The position numbers were made by a program, and so were the translations under genes. This document shows, one piece after another, positions 15,952 to 24,838 of a DNA stretch of 64,000 nucleotides. This stretch comes from DATFDN01 sp963756545 (GTDB taxonomy: Bacteria; Pseudomonadota; Alphaproteobacteria; Acetobacterales; Acetobacteraceae), in assembly GCA_963756545.1 (NCBI GenBank), contig CAVWNY010000008.1, forward strand, positions 1 through 64,000. The letters run 5' to 3'. How positions within the stretch are numbered: position 1 is the stretch's first letter; every line of letters begins with the position of its first letter. A model generated the notes under the pieces. That model was not told the origin of the DNA, ran no database searches, and saw nothing but the letters and a program-made list of their open reading frames with translations.

Positions 15952-18334
15952 CTACTCGGCCGCCATGCGCGGCCGGCCGGCTTCAAGGATTGCCCAGATC
16001 TTTTGCGGCGTCGCGGGCATGTCGATGTGGCGCACGCCGTAGTCGCGCAGCGCGTCCACCACGGCGTTGATGACCGCCGGCGGGCTGCCGATCGCGCCGA
16101 CCTCCCCGCAGCCCTTCACCCCCAACGGATTGTGGGTGCAGAGCGTCATTTCGGTGCCCACCGTGATGTTGGGCAGGTCGTCGGCGCGCGGCATCGTGTA
16201 GTCCTGCATCGAGCCGGTCACGAGCTGGCCCGCGCTGTCATAGACCGCGCGCTCCAGCAGCGCCTGGCCGATGCCCTGGGCGACGCCGCCTTGCACCTGG
16301 CCCTCCACGATCATCGGGTTGATGACGCGGCCGAGGTCATCGACGGCGACGAAGTTGACGACCTCGGGCACGCCGGTCTCGGCGTCGATCTCCACTTCGC
16401 AGATGTGGCAGCCGCCGGGGAAGGTGAAGTTCTTCGGGTCGTAGAAGGCGGTCTCCTCAAGCCCCGGCTCCAGTTCCCCGATCGGATAGTTGTGCGGCAC
16501 GTAGGCGGCGAGCGAGATCTCGCCGAACGCCTTCGCGCGATCCGTACCGGCGACGGTGAACTTGCCCTCCTTGAACTCGACGTCGTCGACCGCCGCTTCC
16601 AGCATGTGCGCGGCGATCTTGCGGCCCTTGGCGACGATCTTGTCCATCGCCTTGACCATCGCACTGCCGCCGACGGCGAGCGAGCGGCTGCCGTAGGTCC
16701 CCATGCCGAACGGGATTTTCGCGGTATCGCCGTGCACGATCTCGATCTGGTCCATCGCCACGCCGAGCTGCTCGTGCACGAGCTGCGCGAAGGTCGTCTC
16801 GTGCCCCTGGCCGTGGCTGTGCGAGCCGGTGAAGACCGTCACGCTGCCGGTCGGGTGGACGCGGATGTTGGCGCACTCGTAAAGCCCCGCGCGCGCGCCG
16901 AGCGAGCCCACCACCGACGACGGCGCGATGCCGCACGCCTCGACATAGGTGGAATAGCCGATCCCGCGCAGCTTGCCACGCGCCTTCGCCGCCTGACGCC
17001 GCGCCTCGAACCCGGCGACATCGGCCGCTCTCACCGCGTTGTCCACGGTCGCGACGTAGTCGCCGCTGTCGTACCTGAAGCGCCACCGGCGTCTGATACG
17101 GGAAGGCGCTCGCGGGGATGAAGTTGCGTCGCCGCAGCTCCAGCCGGTCGAGCCCCGTGTCATGCGCGATCACATCGACCAGCCGCTCCAGCAGGAACGT
17201 CGCCTCCGGCCGCCCGGCGCCGCGATAGGCATCCACCGGGACGGTGTTGGTGAACACCGCCTTCACCTCGGCGTAGATCGCCGGGGTCTTGTAACAGCCG
17301 GCGAGCAGGGTGGCGTACAGGTAAGTCGGCACGCTGGTCGCGAAGGTCGAGAGATAGGCGCCCATGTTGGCGAGCGTCCGGACGCGCAGCGCCAGGAAGT
17401 TGCCCTGCGCGTCCAGCGCCATCTCGGCCGTCGTGTCGTGGTCGCGCCCGTGCGCGTCGGACATGAAGCTTTCCGTCCGCTCGGCGGTCCACTTCACCGG
17501 CCGGCGCACCTTGCCCGCCGCCCAGGTGACGATCGCCTCCTCGGCGTAGTGGAAGATCTTGGAGCCGAACCCGCCGCCCACGTCGGGCGCCACGACGCGC
17601 AGCTTGTTCTCCGGGATGTGCAGCACGAAGGCGCCCATCAGCAGGCGGATGACGTGCGGGTTTTGGCTGGTGGTGTAGAGCGTGAAATCCCCGCTCGACG
17701 GATCGAAGTCGCCGATCGCCGCGCGCGGCTCCATCGCGTTCGGGATCAGCCGGTTGTTCATCAGGTCGAGCTTCACGACCTTGGACGCGCGGGCGAACGC
17801 CCGATCGACCGCGTCTTCGTCGCCGAGGTGCCAGTCGTAGCAGATGTTGCCGGGCACCTCGTCATGCACCGTCGCCGCGCCGGGCGCGACGGCGTCGCGC
17901 AGGTTGGCGACGGCGGGAAGGTCGTCGAGGTCGATGACGAGTTGCTCGGCCGCGTCCTTCGCCTGCTGGCGCGTCTCGGCGATCACGACGGCGATGGGGT
18001 CGCCGACATGGCGCACCTTGCCGATAGCGAGCACGGGATGCGTCGGCTCGGCCATCGCCGAGCCGTCCTTGTTGTGGATCTGCCAGCCGCAGGGCACGCC
18101 GCCGACGTTGTCGGCCTGCATGTCGGCGCCGGTGAACACCGCGACCACGCCCGGCCCGGCCTTGGCGGCCGTGGTATCGATGCGGGTGATCCGCGCGTGC
18201 GGCCGCTCGGAGCGGCGGATGAAGGCATAGAGCTGTCCGGGCCGGTTGATGTCGTCGGTGTAGGTGCCTCGCCCGCTCAGGAACCGCATATCCTCCTTGC
18301 GGCGGACTGAGGCGCCGATGCCCTCATGGCCCAT
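15952..18334 (-). pseudogene. Molybdenum hydroxylase large subunit (CoxL-type, form II), one-base frameshift
   Basis: The molybdopterin-binding catalytic subunit, about 793 residues when corrected. Frame one, from ATG 18334, covers the N-terminal two-fifths of the chain and into the active-site domain, with the cofactor motif VVAPDVGGGFGSK. The active-site loop reads VDAYRGAGRPEA, the form II pattern, not the AYxCSFR loop of true CO dehydrogenase; so it is an aldehyde or N-heterocycle hydroxylase of unknown substrate. At about 17074 the frame breaks after FPYQTPVALQ and continues as YDSGDYVATVDNAV in another frame to the stop at 15952. Removing one G of CAGGTACGA repairs it. If the break is real, the enzyme is dead. 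Confidence 0.88.
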
Positions 18335-18357
18335 GATGTTCCTCCCCTCGAATCGCC

Positions 18358-18855
18358 TTATTCGGCGGCGGCCGGCATCGGCTTGCCGTGCATCAGCGGC
18401 CAGGCCGCGGCGATCGCCTTGACGATGTTATGATAGCCGGTGCAGCGGCAGAGATTGCCCTCCAGCCCCTCCCGGATGTCGTGCTCGCTGAGGCCCTGCG
18501 GGTGGCTCTGCACCAGATCGATCGCGCTCATGACCATGCCCGGCGTGCAGAAGCCGCATTGCAGGGCGTGATGCTCGCGGAACATTTCCTGCATCGGGTG
18601 CAGCGTGCCGTCCGGCTTGGCCAGGCCCTCGATCGTGGTCACGCGGCAGCCGTCTGCCTGGAGTGCCAGCATGGTGCAGGACTTCACGCTCTCGCCGTCC
18701 ACATGGACCACGCACGCGCCGCACTGGCTGGTGTCGCAGCCGACATGGGTGCCGGTCAGGCCCAGCTTCTCCCGCAGCAACTCGACCAGGAGGGTGCGCC
18801 CCTCGACCTCGGCCGTATGCTGCTTGCCGTTCACCGTCAGGGTTACCTGAGGCAT
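18358..18855 (-). CDS. Molybdenum hydroxylase, [2Fe-2S] small subunit (CoxS-type)
   Basis: The 165-residue iron-sulfur subunit that relays electrons from the Mo site to FAD. Both clusters are visible: the plant-ferredoxin-type set in VGCDTSQCGACVVHVDGESV with a following SC, and the second set CGFCTPGM...NLCRCTGYHNIV. Start ATG 18855 has GAGGGGGA upstream and gives the usual length; the frame is open further upstream but those residues are not family-like. It is the first gene of the coxS-coxL-coxM run, 184 bases downstream of minE, so the promoter of the run probably lies in that spacer. Confidence 0.94.
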   Translation of the reverse strand: MPQVTLTVNGKQHTAEVEGRTLLVELLREKLGLTGTHVGCDTSQCGACVVHVDGESVKSCTMLALQADGCRVTTIEGLAKPDGTLHPMQEMFREHHALQCGFCTPGMVMSAIDLVQSHPQGLSEHDIREGLEGNLCRCTGYHNIVKAIAAAWPLMHGKPMPAAAE

Positions 18856-18968
18856 CGCGTCCCCCTCGTTGTCACAAAGCCGCCGCCCTGGCGCCGAGGG
18901 GCAGAATGGTCGCGCGCGATGCGGCCGGTCAAGGCGGGGTCCGGGAAGTGTGCTGGGGAAGCTTCGTC

Positions 18969-18994
18969 CACCTCTTCCGCAGGCGGGAGAGGTG
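18969..18994. terminator. Hairpin between minE and coxS
   Basis: CACCTCT and AGAGGTG form a 7-bp stem with a 12-base loop in the 184-base spacer between minE and coxS, both on the minus strand. No T-run follows. It could end the min transcript or be another copy of a palindromic repeat. Confidence 0.35.
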
Positions 18995-19039
18995 TAGGTA
19001 TGGCCCGACCCGTAACCGGCCATTCCCCCCCGGCGCGGG

Positions 19040-19318
19040 TCAGGCCCGCGCGCGCGCCTCGTTCCCCCCGCTCGTCAGGAGCGGCACCTCGACATCGATC
19101 TCGAGCGTCGAGGCGACGCTGCCGCGATCGAGCTTGACCTGCACCTTGTCGCGATCCACCGCGATATGCTTGGCGATCACGGCCAGGATCTCCTCGTGCA
19201 GCATGGAGACCAGGTCGCTCTTGCCGACCACGGCGCGTTCGTGTTGCAGCAGGATTTGCAGGCGCTCGCGCGCGACCGGTGCCGAATCGCGCTTCCGGAA
19301 CAGGGTGAGGAGACTCAT
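19040..19318 (-). CDS. minE: Cell division topological specificity factor MinE
   Basis: A 92-residue protein that stimulates MinD ATPase and drives pole-to-pole oscillation, confining Z-ring assembly to mid-cell. It begins MSLLTLFRKRDSAPVARERL, the membrane-targeting and MinD-binding segment, and has the core ILLQHERAVVGKSDLVSML followed by the beta-strand-rich dimerisation domain (VQVKLDRGSVASTLEIDVEV). The start overlaps the minD stop as ATGA. Order minC-minD-minE is the standard one. Confidence 0.96.
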   Translation of the reverse strand: MSLLTLFRKRDSAPVARERLQILLQHERAVVGKSDLVSMLHEEILAVIAKHIAVDRDKVQVKLDRGSVASTLEIDVEVPLLTSGGNEARARA

Positions 19319-20133
19319 GCCACCGCCCTCCGGCCGAACAGCTTGCCGAAGAAGCTCGCGCGCCCGACCGGCATGCTGACCTCTACCGTGTCCCCGCGCA
19401 GGCGCTTGGCGGCCTCGGCATAGGCGCGCCCGGCGGTGCTGGCGGGGCTGTTAATGGTGACGGGGGCGCCGAGGTTCGACGCGCGCAGCACGTCCTGGCT
19501 CTCGGGGATGATGCCGAGCAGGGGGATCGACAAGATCTCCAGGACATCGTCCACCTTCAGCATCTCCCCGCGCTGCGCCCGCGCCGGGTCGTAGCGCGTC
19601 AGCAGCAGGTGCTTGGAGATGCGCTGGCCCTTCTCGGCCCGCTCGGTCTTGGAATCGAGCAGGCCGATGATGCGGTCGGAGTCGCGCACGGAGGAAACCT
19701 CCGGGTTGGTTACCACCACCGCCCGGTCGGCATGACGCATCGCCAAGGTGGCGCCGCGCTCGATGCCGGCGGGGCTGTCGCAGACGATCCAGTCGAACCG
19801 CTCGCGCAACTCCTCGATCACGCGCGCCACGCCGGCGTCGGTCAGCGCGTCTTTGTCGCGGGTCTGCGAGGCGGGCAGCAGCGACAGGTTCTCCAGCCGC
19901 TTGTCGCGGATAAGGGCCTGATGGAGCTTGGCGTCGCCCTGTACGACGTTGATCAGGTCGAACACCACGCGGCGCTCGGCCCCCATCACCAGATCGAGGT
20001 TGCGCAGCCCGACGTCGAAATCGACGACGACCACGTTCTCCCCGCCCTGCGCCAGCGCGGCGCCAAGCGCGGCCGTGGACGTCGTCTTGCCCACGCCGCC
20101 CTTGCCGGATGTCACGACCACGACCTGGGCCAT
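19315..20133 (-). CDS. minD: Septum site-determining ATPase MinD
   Basis: A 272-residue ParA/MRP-type ATPase that binds the inner membrane in its ATP form and recruits MinC and MinE. It carries the deviant Walker A motif SGKGGVGKTTS (residues 9-19), the switch region VVDFDVGLRNLDLVMG, and a basic, amphipathic C-terminal helix (ASFFGKLFGRR) as membrane-targeting sequence. It starts 24 bases after minC and overlaps minE by 4 bases. Confidence 0.97.
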   Translation of the reverse strand: MAQVVVVTSGKGGVGKTTSTAALGAALAQGGENVVVVDFDVGLRNLDLVMGAERRVVFDLINVVQGDAKLHQALIRDKRLENLSLLPASQTRDKDALTDAGVARVIEELRERFDWIVCDSPAGIERGATLAMRHADRAVVVTNPEVSSVRDSDRIIGLLDSKTERAEKGQRISKHLLLTRYDPARAQRGEMLKVDDVLEILSIPLLGIIPESQDVLRASNLGAPVTINSPASTAGRAYAEAAKRLRGDTVEVSMPVGRASFFGKLFGRRAVA

Positions 20134-20157
20134 CGGCTCTCCCCCTCCTCTGTGTTG

Positions 20158-20907
20158 CTAGTCCATCGCCGCGATCAGCATCTGCTCGCCATCGAGCCAG
20201 GCCTGCACAGGGCGGCCGTGCAGCGCGGCGTCCATGTCGTCGGCGGTCTTGTAGACGCCCTCGATCGCCAGCAGCTCGGCATGCAGGCGCCGGCAGAAGA
20301 TGCGCGCCTGCCGCGACCCGCCGAGCCCGGCGATCGCGCGCCCGCGCAGCGCGCCGTAGATGTGGATCGATCCGCCGGCGACGATCTCCGCGCCCGAGGC
20401 GACCGAACCGATGATGATGACGTCGCCGGCCTCATGCACGATGGACTGGCCCGAGCGGATCGACTGGCCGATCATCAGCGAAGCCGCCTCGGCAGGCGCG
20501 GGGGCTGGCGGCGAGACGGCAGAGCCGGCGGGCGCGGCTGGTGATGCCGCCGGGGAAGCCGCCGCGCGCTCGTCCGGCACCTCGACTGGGCGGCCCTTGC
20601 CGCTGGCCAGGATCGGGCCGCCCCACTTGGCGACCCCCTGCCAATTCGGATGCGCGCCTTCCGTGCCGATGACGCGGATGCCGCGCTCGGCCATCGCCTG
20701 GATCAGGCCGGCAACGTCGGGCTGCTCGCGCGGCAGGGCGGCGAGGTCCACGATCACCGGCCGCGCGTCGAAAAACGAGGGCGCGCGCGCGATCTGCGCG
20801 TCGAGCGCGACAAGCCAGTCGGCCACCGGCGGCTCCGGCGCCAGCACCAGCGCCATCAAGGAGCGGCCACGGACTCGGATGAAGGAGGGGGAATCGGTTT
20901 CAGACAC
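20158..20907 (-). CDS. minC: Septum site-determining protein MinC
   Basis: A 249-residue inhibitor of FtsZ polymerisation. The N-terminal domain (FIRVRGRSLMALVLAPEPPV) and the C-terminal beta-helix domain that binds MinD (SGQSIVHEAGDVIIIGSVAS, then GALRGRAIAG) are both present. They are joined by a Pro/Ala-rich linker of about 35 residues (AAASPAASPAAPAGSAVSPP onward). The start is a GTG at 20907 without an obvious ribosome site. First gene of minCDE, divergent from the N-formylglutamate amidohydrolase gene. Confidence 0.95.
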   Translation of the reverse strand: MSETDSPSFIRVRGRSLMALVLAPEPPVADWLVALDAQIARAPSFFDARPVIVDLAALPREQPDVAGLIQAMAERGIRVIGTEGAHPNWQGVAKWGGPILASGKGRPVEVPDERAAASPAASPAAPAGSAVSPPAPAPAEAASLMIGQSIRSGQSIVHEAGDVIIIGSVASGAEIVAGGSIHIYGALRGRAIAGLGGSRQARIFCRRLHAELLAIEGVYKTADDMDAALHGRPVQAWLDGEQMLIAAMD

Positions 20908-21086
20908 GCATGTGGCCTAACGCGCGCCGCCGCCGGCGGTCAACGCGAATTCTTCCTTGCCTCGACAGCGGAAACTTGGCTGCGAGTCGCATCTTGCGGC
21001 AACCGGTCCGGAATGCGCGCCGGAGATTGAACGCGAGGTGCGCGCGTGGATGGTGACAGGCGCCAAGCCGCCGGGTTCAATGGGGC

Positions 21087-21977
21087 ATGGACATCGCTGT
21101 CCCCGACCTCGGCTTCGAAACCGCCCCGCCGCTAACGGTCCTGCGACCGCTGCGCCAGACCGTGCCGCTCGTCTTCGCCTCACCCCATTCCGGCCGGCGC
21201 TACCCGGCGGGCTTCCTTGCCGCAGCCCGGCTCGACGCGCTCGGTCTGCGGCGCAGCGAGGACAGCTTCGTGGACGAGCTGTTCGCTGACGCCCCGGCGC
21301 ACGGCGCCCCATTGCTGTCGGCCACCTTTCCCCGCGCCTACTGCGATGCCAACCGCGAGGCGTGGGAGCTGGACCCCACGATGTTCGACGACGTGCTGCC
21401 CGCCTGGGTGAACACCACCAGCCCGCGGGTCGGCGCGGGGCTCGGCACCATCGCGCGCGTGGTCGCGACCGGCGAGGCGATCTATCGCGGGAAGCTGCGC
21501 TTCGCCGAGGCCGAGGGCCGCGTCAGGGCGTGCTGGCAGCCGTTCCACGATACGCTCGCGGCGCTGATCGCCGGGACGCGGGCGAGCTTCGGCGGCTGCC
21601 TGCTGGTCGACTGCCACTCCATGCCCGCCTGCGGCGTCGGGCGGGGGGCCGCCGACATCGTGCTGGGTGATGCGCACGGCACCGCCTGCTGCCCCGCGGT
21701 GACGCGCGCGGCCGAGCAGAGGCTGATCGGGCTGGGCTATTCGGTGCGGCGCAACGACCCCTATGCCGGCGGCTTCATCACCCGCCACTACGGCCGCCCG
21801 CGCGAGGGCGTCCACGCCTTGCAGATCGAGATCGCGCGCCGGCTCTACATGAACGAGGCCCGCATCGCGCCGCTGCCGCGCTTCGCCGAGGTGCAGGCCG
21901 ATATGACGGCGCTGATCGCCCGCCTGGCCGAGGAGGCGGGCGAACTGCTCGGACTGCGCGGGGTGACGCGGTTCTAG
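21087..21977 (+). CDS. N-formylglutamate amidohydrolase family protein
   Basis: A 296-residue zinc amidohydrolase of the HutG/FGase family, which hydrolyses N-formylglutamate or related N-acyl amino acids. Family marks are VFASPHSGRRYPAGFL, RRSEDSFVDELF, PRAYCDANREAWELDP, LLVDCHSMP and the closing segment ALQIEIARRLYMNE. No histidine-degradation genes are nearby, so the physiological substrate is open. Its stop codon and the stop of the convergent hldE share the palindrome CTAG. Confidence 0.93.
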   Translation: MDIAVPDLGFETAPPLTVLRPLRQTVPLVFASPHSGRRYPAGFLAAARLDALGLRRSEDSFVDELFADAPAHGAPLLSATFPRAYCDANREAWELDPTMFDDVLPAWVNTTSPRVGAGLGTIARVVATGEAIYRGKLRFAEAEGRVRACWQPFHDTLAALIAGTRASFGGCLLVDCHSMPACGVGRGAADIVLGDAHGTACCPAVTRAAEQRLIGLGYSVRRNDPYAGGFITRHYGRPREGVHALQIEIARRLYMNEARIAPLPRFAEVQADMTALIARLAEEAGELLGLRGVTRF

Positions 21978-23449
21978 GAGCGAATCCGCGCCAGGGTAGC
22001 CGTCGTGGACTGGCCATCCACGATGTCGGCGAGCAGGAGCTTCCCGCCCCAGCTCTGCAGCAGGTCGCCCCCGACCACTTCGTCCGCCCGATAATCCGCC
22101 CCCTTGACCAGCAGGTCCGGGCGCAGCTCGCGGATCAGCGCCTCGGGCGTGTCCTCGTCGAAGACGCACACGAGATCGACGCTCCCGAGGCTGGCGAGCA
22201 CGGCGGCGCGCGCGGCCTCTTGCTGCACCGGCCGCGCCGCGCCCTTCAGCCGGCGCACGCTGGCATCGCTGTTGAGCCCGACCACCAGCCGGTCGCAGGC
22301 GGCGCGCGCCTGCTCCAGCAGATGCACGTGACCAGGATGCAGCAGGTCGAAGCAGCCGTTCGTGAAACCGATCCGCCAGCTCCGCTGGCGCCACCGCTGC
22401 ACGTGCTCGCTCGCCTCCTCGGTGGTGACGACCTTGCGCAACGCGCCGCGTTGCGGGCCGAGCGCGGCGAGCAGGTCGGACGGCCGCGCGACGGCGGTTC
22501 CGACCTTGCCGACGACGATGCCGGCCGCGATGTTGGCCAATCGCGCGGCGACCGGCAAATCGAGACCGGCGGCCAGGGCGCAGGCCAGCGTCGCCGCGAC
22601 CGTGTCGCCGGCGCCCGAGACGTCATAGACCTCGGGCGCCTCGGCCGGCAGGTGCAGCACGCCCTCGGGCGCCACCAGCGTCATCCCGTCCTCGGAGCGC
22701 GTCACCAGCACCGCGCCGAAGCCGTGCCGCTCGCGCAGCGCGGTGGCGGCCGCGACGATCGCCGCCTCGGTGTCGGTGGGCAGGCCTGTGGCCTCTGCCA
22801 GCTCGCGCCGGTTGGGCGTGATCACATCGGCGCCGGCATAGGGCGCGTAGTCTGGACCCTTGGGATCGACGACGATCCGCCGCCCGGCCGTCCGTGCCGC
22901 AGCGATGAGCTGGGGCGCCAGGGCGCCGGTCAGCAATCCCTTGCGATAATCGGACAGGACAGTGATGCTGGTCGCGGCCATCGCGTCGCGGGCGATCCGC
23001 AGGATGCGCTCGGCCAGTCGCGCGTCCACCGGATCGGTCTGCTCGCGGTCGGCGCGCAGAAGCTGCTGGCCGGCGGCGATATAGCGGGTCTTGACGGTGG
23101 TGGTCCGCCCCCCTTCCACCAGCAGCCAGGGCTCCACGTTCGGCTGTCCGCCGATCAGCCCGGTGAGGTCGGAACCCGCTTGATCGTCGCCGACGACCGA
23201 GATGAAGGCGACGGCGGCGCCGAGAGCGGTGAGATTGCGCACCACGTTCCCGGCTCCGCCGGGGATCGCGATTTCTCGCTCCTCGCTCAGGATGGGGACG
23301 GGCGCCTCCGGACTCACGCGGGCGACCGCGCCGTAGACGTAGCGGTCGAGCATCACATCGCCGATCACCAGGGCGCTGGCGTGCGCGAGCCGTCGGACGG
23401 CTTCGGCGAGGTCGATAGCGGGGGCGAAGCCCGGCGGAACGTGGGTCAT
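21974..23449 (-). CDS. hldE: Bifunctional D-glycero-beta-D-manno-heptose kinase/adenylyltransferase
   Basis: Two-domain enzyme making ADP-heptose for the LPS inner core. The N-terminal PfkB/ribokinase domain shows VIGDVMLDRYVYGAVARVSP, AIPGGAGNVVRNLTALGA and the ATP/catalytic segment VYDVSGAGDTVAATLACAL. The C-terminal nucleotidyltransferase domain shows IGFTNGCFDLLHPGHVHLLE with its HxGH signature and LLVKGADY. At 491 residues it is slightly longer than usual. ATG 23449 was chosen over a GTG two codons upstream. It implies a heptose-containing LPS. The gene is not in an LPS cluster. Confidence 0.96.
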   Translation of the reverse strand: MTHVPPGFAPAIDLAEAVRRLAHASALVIGDVMLDRYVYGAVARVSPEAPVPILSEEREIAIPGGAGNVVRNLTALGAAVAFISVVGDDQAGSDLTGLIGGQPNVEPWLLVEGGRTTTVKTRYIAAGQQLLRADREQTDPVDARLAERILRIARDAMAATSITVLSDYRKGLLTGALAPQLIAAARTAGRRIVVDPKGPDYAPYAGADVITPNRRELAEATGLPTDTEAAIVAAATALRERHGFGAVLVTRSEDGMTLVAPEGVLHLPAEAPEVYDVSGAGDTVAATLACALAAGLDLPVAARLANIAAGIVVGKVGTAVARPSDLLAALGPQRGALRKVVTTEEASEHVQRWRQRSWRIGFTNGCFDLLHPGHVHLLEQARAACDRLVVGLNSDASVRRLKGAARPVQQEAARAAVLASLGSVDLVCVFDEDTPEALIRELRPDLLVKGADYRADEVVGGDLLQSWGGKLLLADIVDGQSTTATLARIRS

Positions 23450-23499
23450 CAGCACGCCCTAGCAACAGCAGGCCGTCGCTTTCAAGTCAGGCGTGCGTT

Positions 23500-24219
23500 T
23501 CAGGCGCTCATGAACCCAACTTGGTCGGTTTCCAGAACGGCGCAGGTCAGCCGGCCGCCCATGACGGCCCCGGTGTCGATGCCGATCCGATTGGGCCGCA
23601 GGACCGGGGCCCGGACGGGGGTGTGGCCGTGCACGACGACGGCCCCGAACAACTCGGTGGCGGACAGGAAGGGCTCGCGAATCCACAGTAGGTCGTCGCG
23701 CGCCTGCACCGCGATGGGAACGCCCGGCCGCAGTCCGGCATGGACGAACAGGTAGCCGCCGGCGTCGTGGGTCAGGGCGAGGCCCCGCAGGAAGTCGAGC
23801 CAGTGCGCGGGCAGGCGCTTGGCCCAGGCGGCGGGATCGGCAGCGTCATCCAGGCCGAGGCTTCGCAGCGTGGCCTCGCCGCCATTCAGCAGCCAATGCC
23901 GCACAACGCGGGGCGAGCGCTCGGTCAGCGCGGCCAGCATCATCGCTTCGTGATTGCCCCAGAGGTTCACCACCACTCCGACGCCCGCCGGCGGCGGCTG
24001 ATCGGCCAGCAGCCCGAGGACGCCCGCGCTGTCGGGTCCGCGATCGACGTAGTCCCCAAGATGAACGAGCGTCGCCGAGGCCACCGGGCGCGCCGCGATG
24101 TCTTCGGCCACGGCGCGGTGCAGGGCACGCAGCCGATCGAGGCAGCCGTGCACATCCCCAATCGCATACACCCGTTCCCCGACGGGCAGCGTGGCGGGAG
24201 CGGTCTGGAAGATGGTCAT
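23500..24219 (-). CDS. Metallophosphoesterase (Ser/Thr protein phosphatase-like)
   Basis: A 239-residue calcineurin-like phosphoesterase. The metal and phosphate motifs are GDVHG (21-25), GDYVDRG (55-61), GNHE (88-91), a histidine in FVHAGLRPG and HGHTPV near the end, the pattern of PrpE/lambda-phosphatase-like enzymes. Candidate roles are protein phosphatase or diadenosine-tetraphosphatase. ATG 24219 gives the family N-terminus; the frame is open upstream but not homologous. It is 50 bases upstream of hldE in the same direction and divergent from aroQ. Confidence 0.9.
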   Translation of the reverse strand: MTIFQTAPATLPVGERVYAIGDVHGCLDRLRALHRAVAEDIAARPVASATLVHLGDYVDRGPDSAGVLGLLADQPPPAGVGVVVNLWGNHEAMMLAALTERSPRVVRHWLLNGGEATLRSLGLDDAADPAAWAKRLPAHWLDFLRGLALTHDAGGYLFVHAGLRPGVPIAVQARDDLLWIREPFLSATELFGAVVVHGHTPVRAPVLRPNRIGIDTGAVMGGRLTCAVLETDQVGFMSA

Positions 24220-24376
24220 GAGGCACTCTCGTGCGGGCGCGCAGTGATCCGCTCCCCGGTAGGGAGCACTCGGTCGACCCGGTATAGGTAGCATTCGATC
24301 TGTCCGGCGAGGATGTGGTTCCACCTCCGGCTCCCGGATTGGACCGACCCGGTCGCCTGTGCTACCGCCCCGTCCC

Positions 24377-24838
24377 ATGTCGGAGAGCGAAGCACGTCCG
24401 CTGGTCGCGGTCTTGAACGGGCCGAACATGAACATGCTCGGCCTGCGGCAGCCGCATCTCTATGGCGCCGCGACGCTCGATGACGTGGAGGCGCTCTGCG
24501 CCGAGACCGGCGAGGCGCTGGGGCTCGCGATCGACTTCCGGCAATCGAACATCGAGGGCGAACTGATCTCCTGGGTGCAGGAGTGCCGCGGCCGCGCGGC
24601 CGGCATCGTCATCAATCCGGCGGGCTACACCACGACCTCGATCGCGCTGATGGACGCCCTGCTGGCCGCCGAGCTGCCGGTGATCGAGGTCCACGTGACG
24701 AACATCCATCGGCGCGAGGAATTCCGTCAGCACTCCTACGTCTCCAAGGCCGCCGTCGGCGTGATCTGCGGGCTCGGCATCCGGGGCTACGCGCTGGCGC
24801 TGACCGCCCTGGCCGAGCTTCTTGAGGAAGGTGCATGA
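24377..24838 (+). CDS. aroQ: Type II 3-dehydroquinate dehydratase
   Basis: Third step of the shikimate pathway, converting 3-dehydroquinate to 3-dehydroshikimate. The 153-residue protein has the type II motifs: VLNGPNMNMLGLRQPHLYG with catalytic Y29 and R24, QSNIEGELISWVQE, INPAGYTTTSIALMDAL, and EVHVTNIHRREEFRQHSYVS. ATG 24377 gives the standard length. Its stop overlaps the accB start as ATGA, the classical aroQ-accB-accC operon. Confidence 0.96.
   Translation: MSESEARPLVAVLNGPNMNMLGLRQPHLYGAATLDDVEALCAETGEALGLAIDFRQSNIEGELISWVQECRGRAAGIVINPAGYTTTSIALMDALLAAELPVIEVHVTNIHRREEFRQHSYVSKAAVGVICGLGIRGYALALTALAELLEEGA

Noticed and set aside
15129..18855. True aerobic carbon monoxide dehydrogenase
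   Set aside because: The large subunit lacks the AYxCSFR loop and has AYRGAGR instead.
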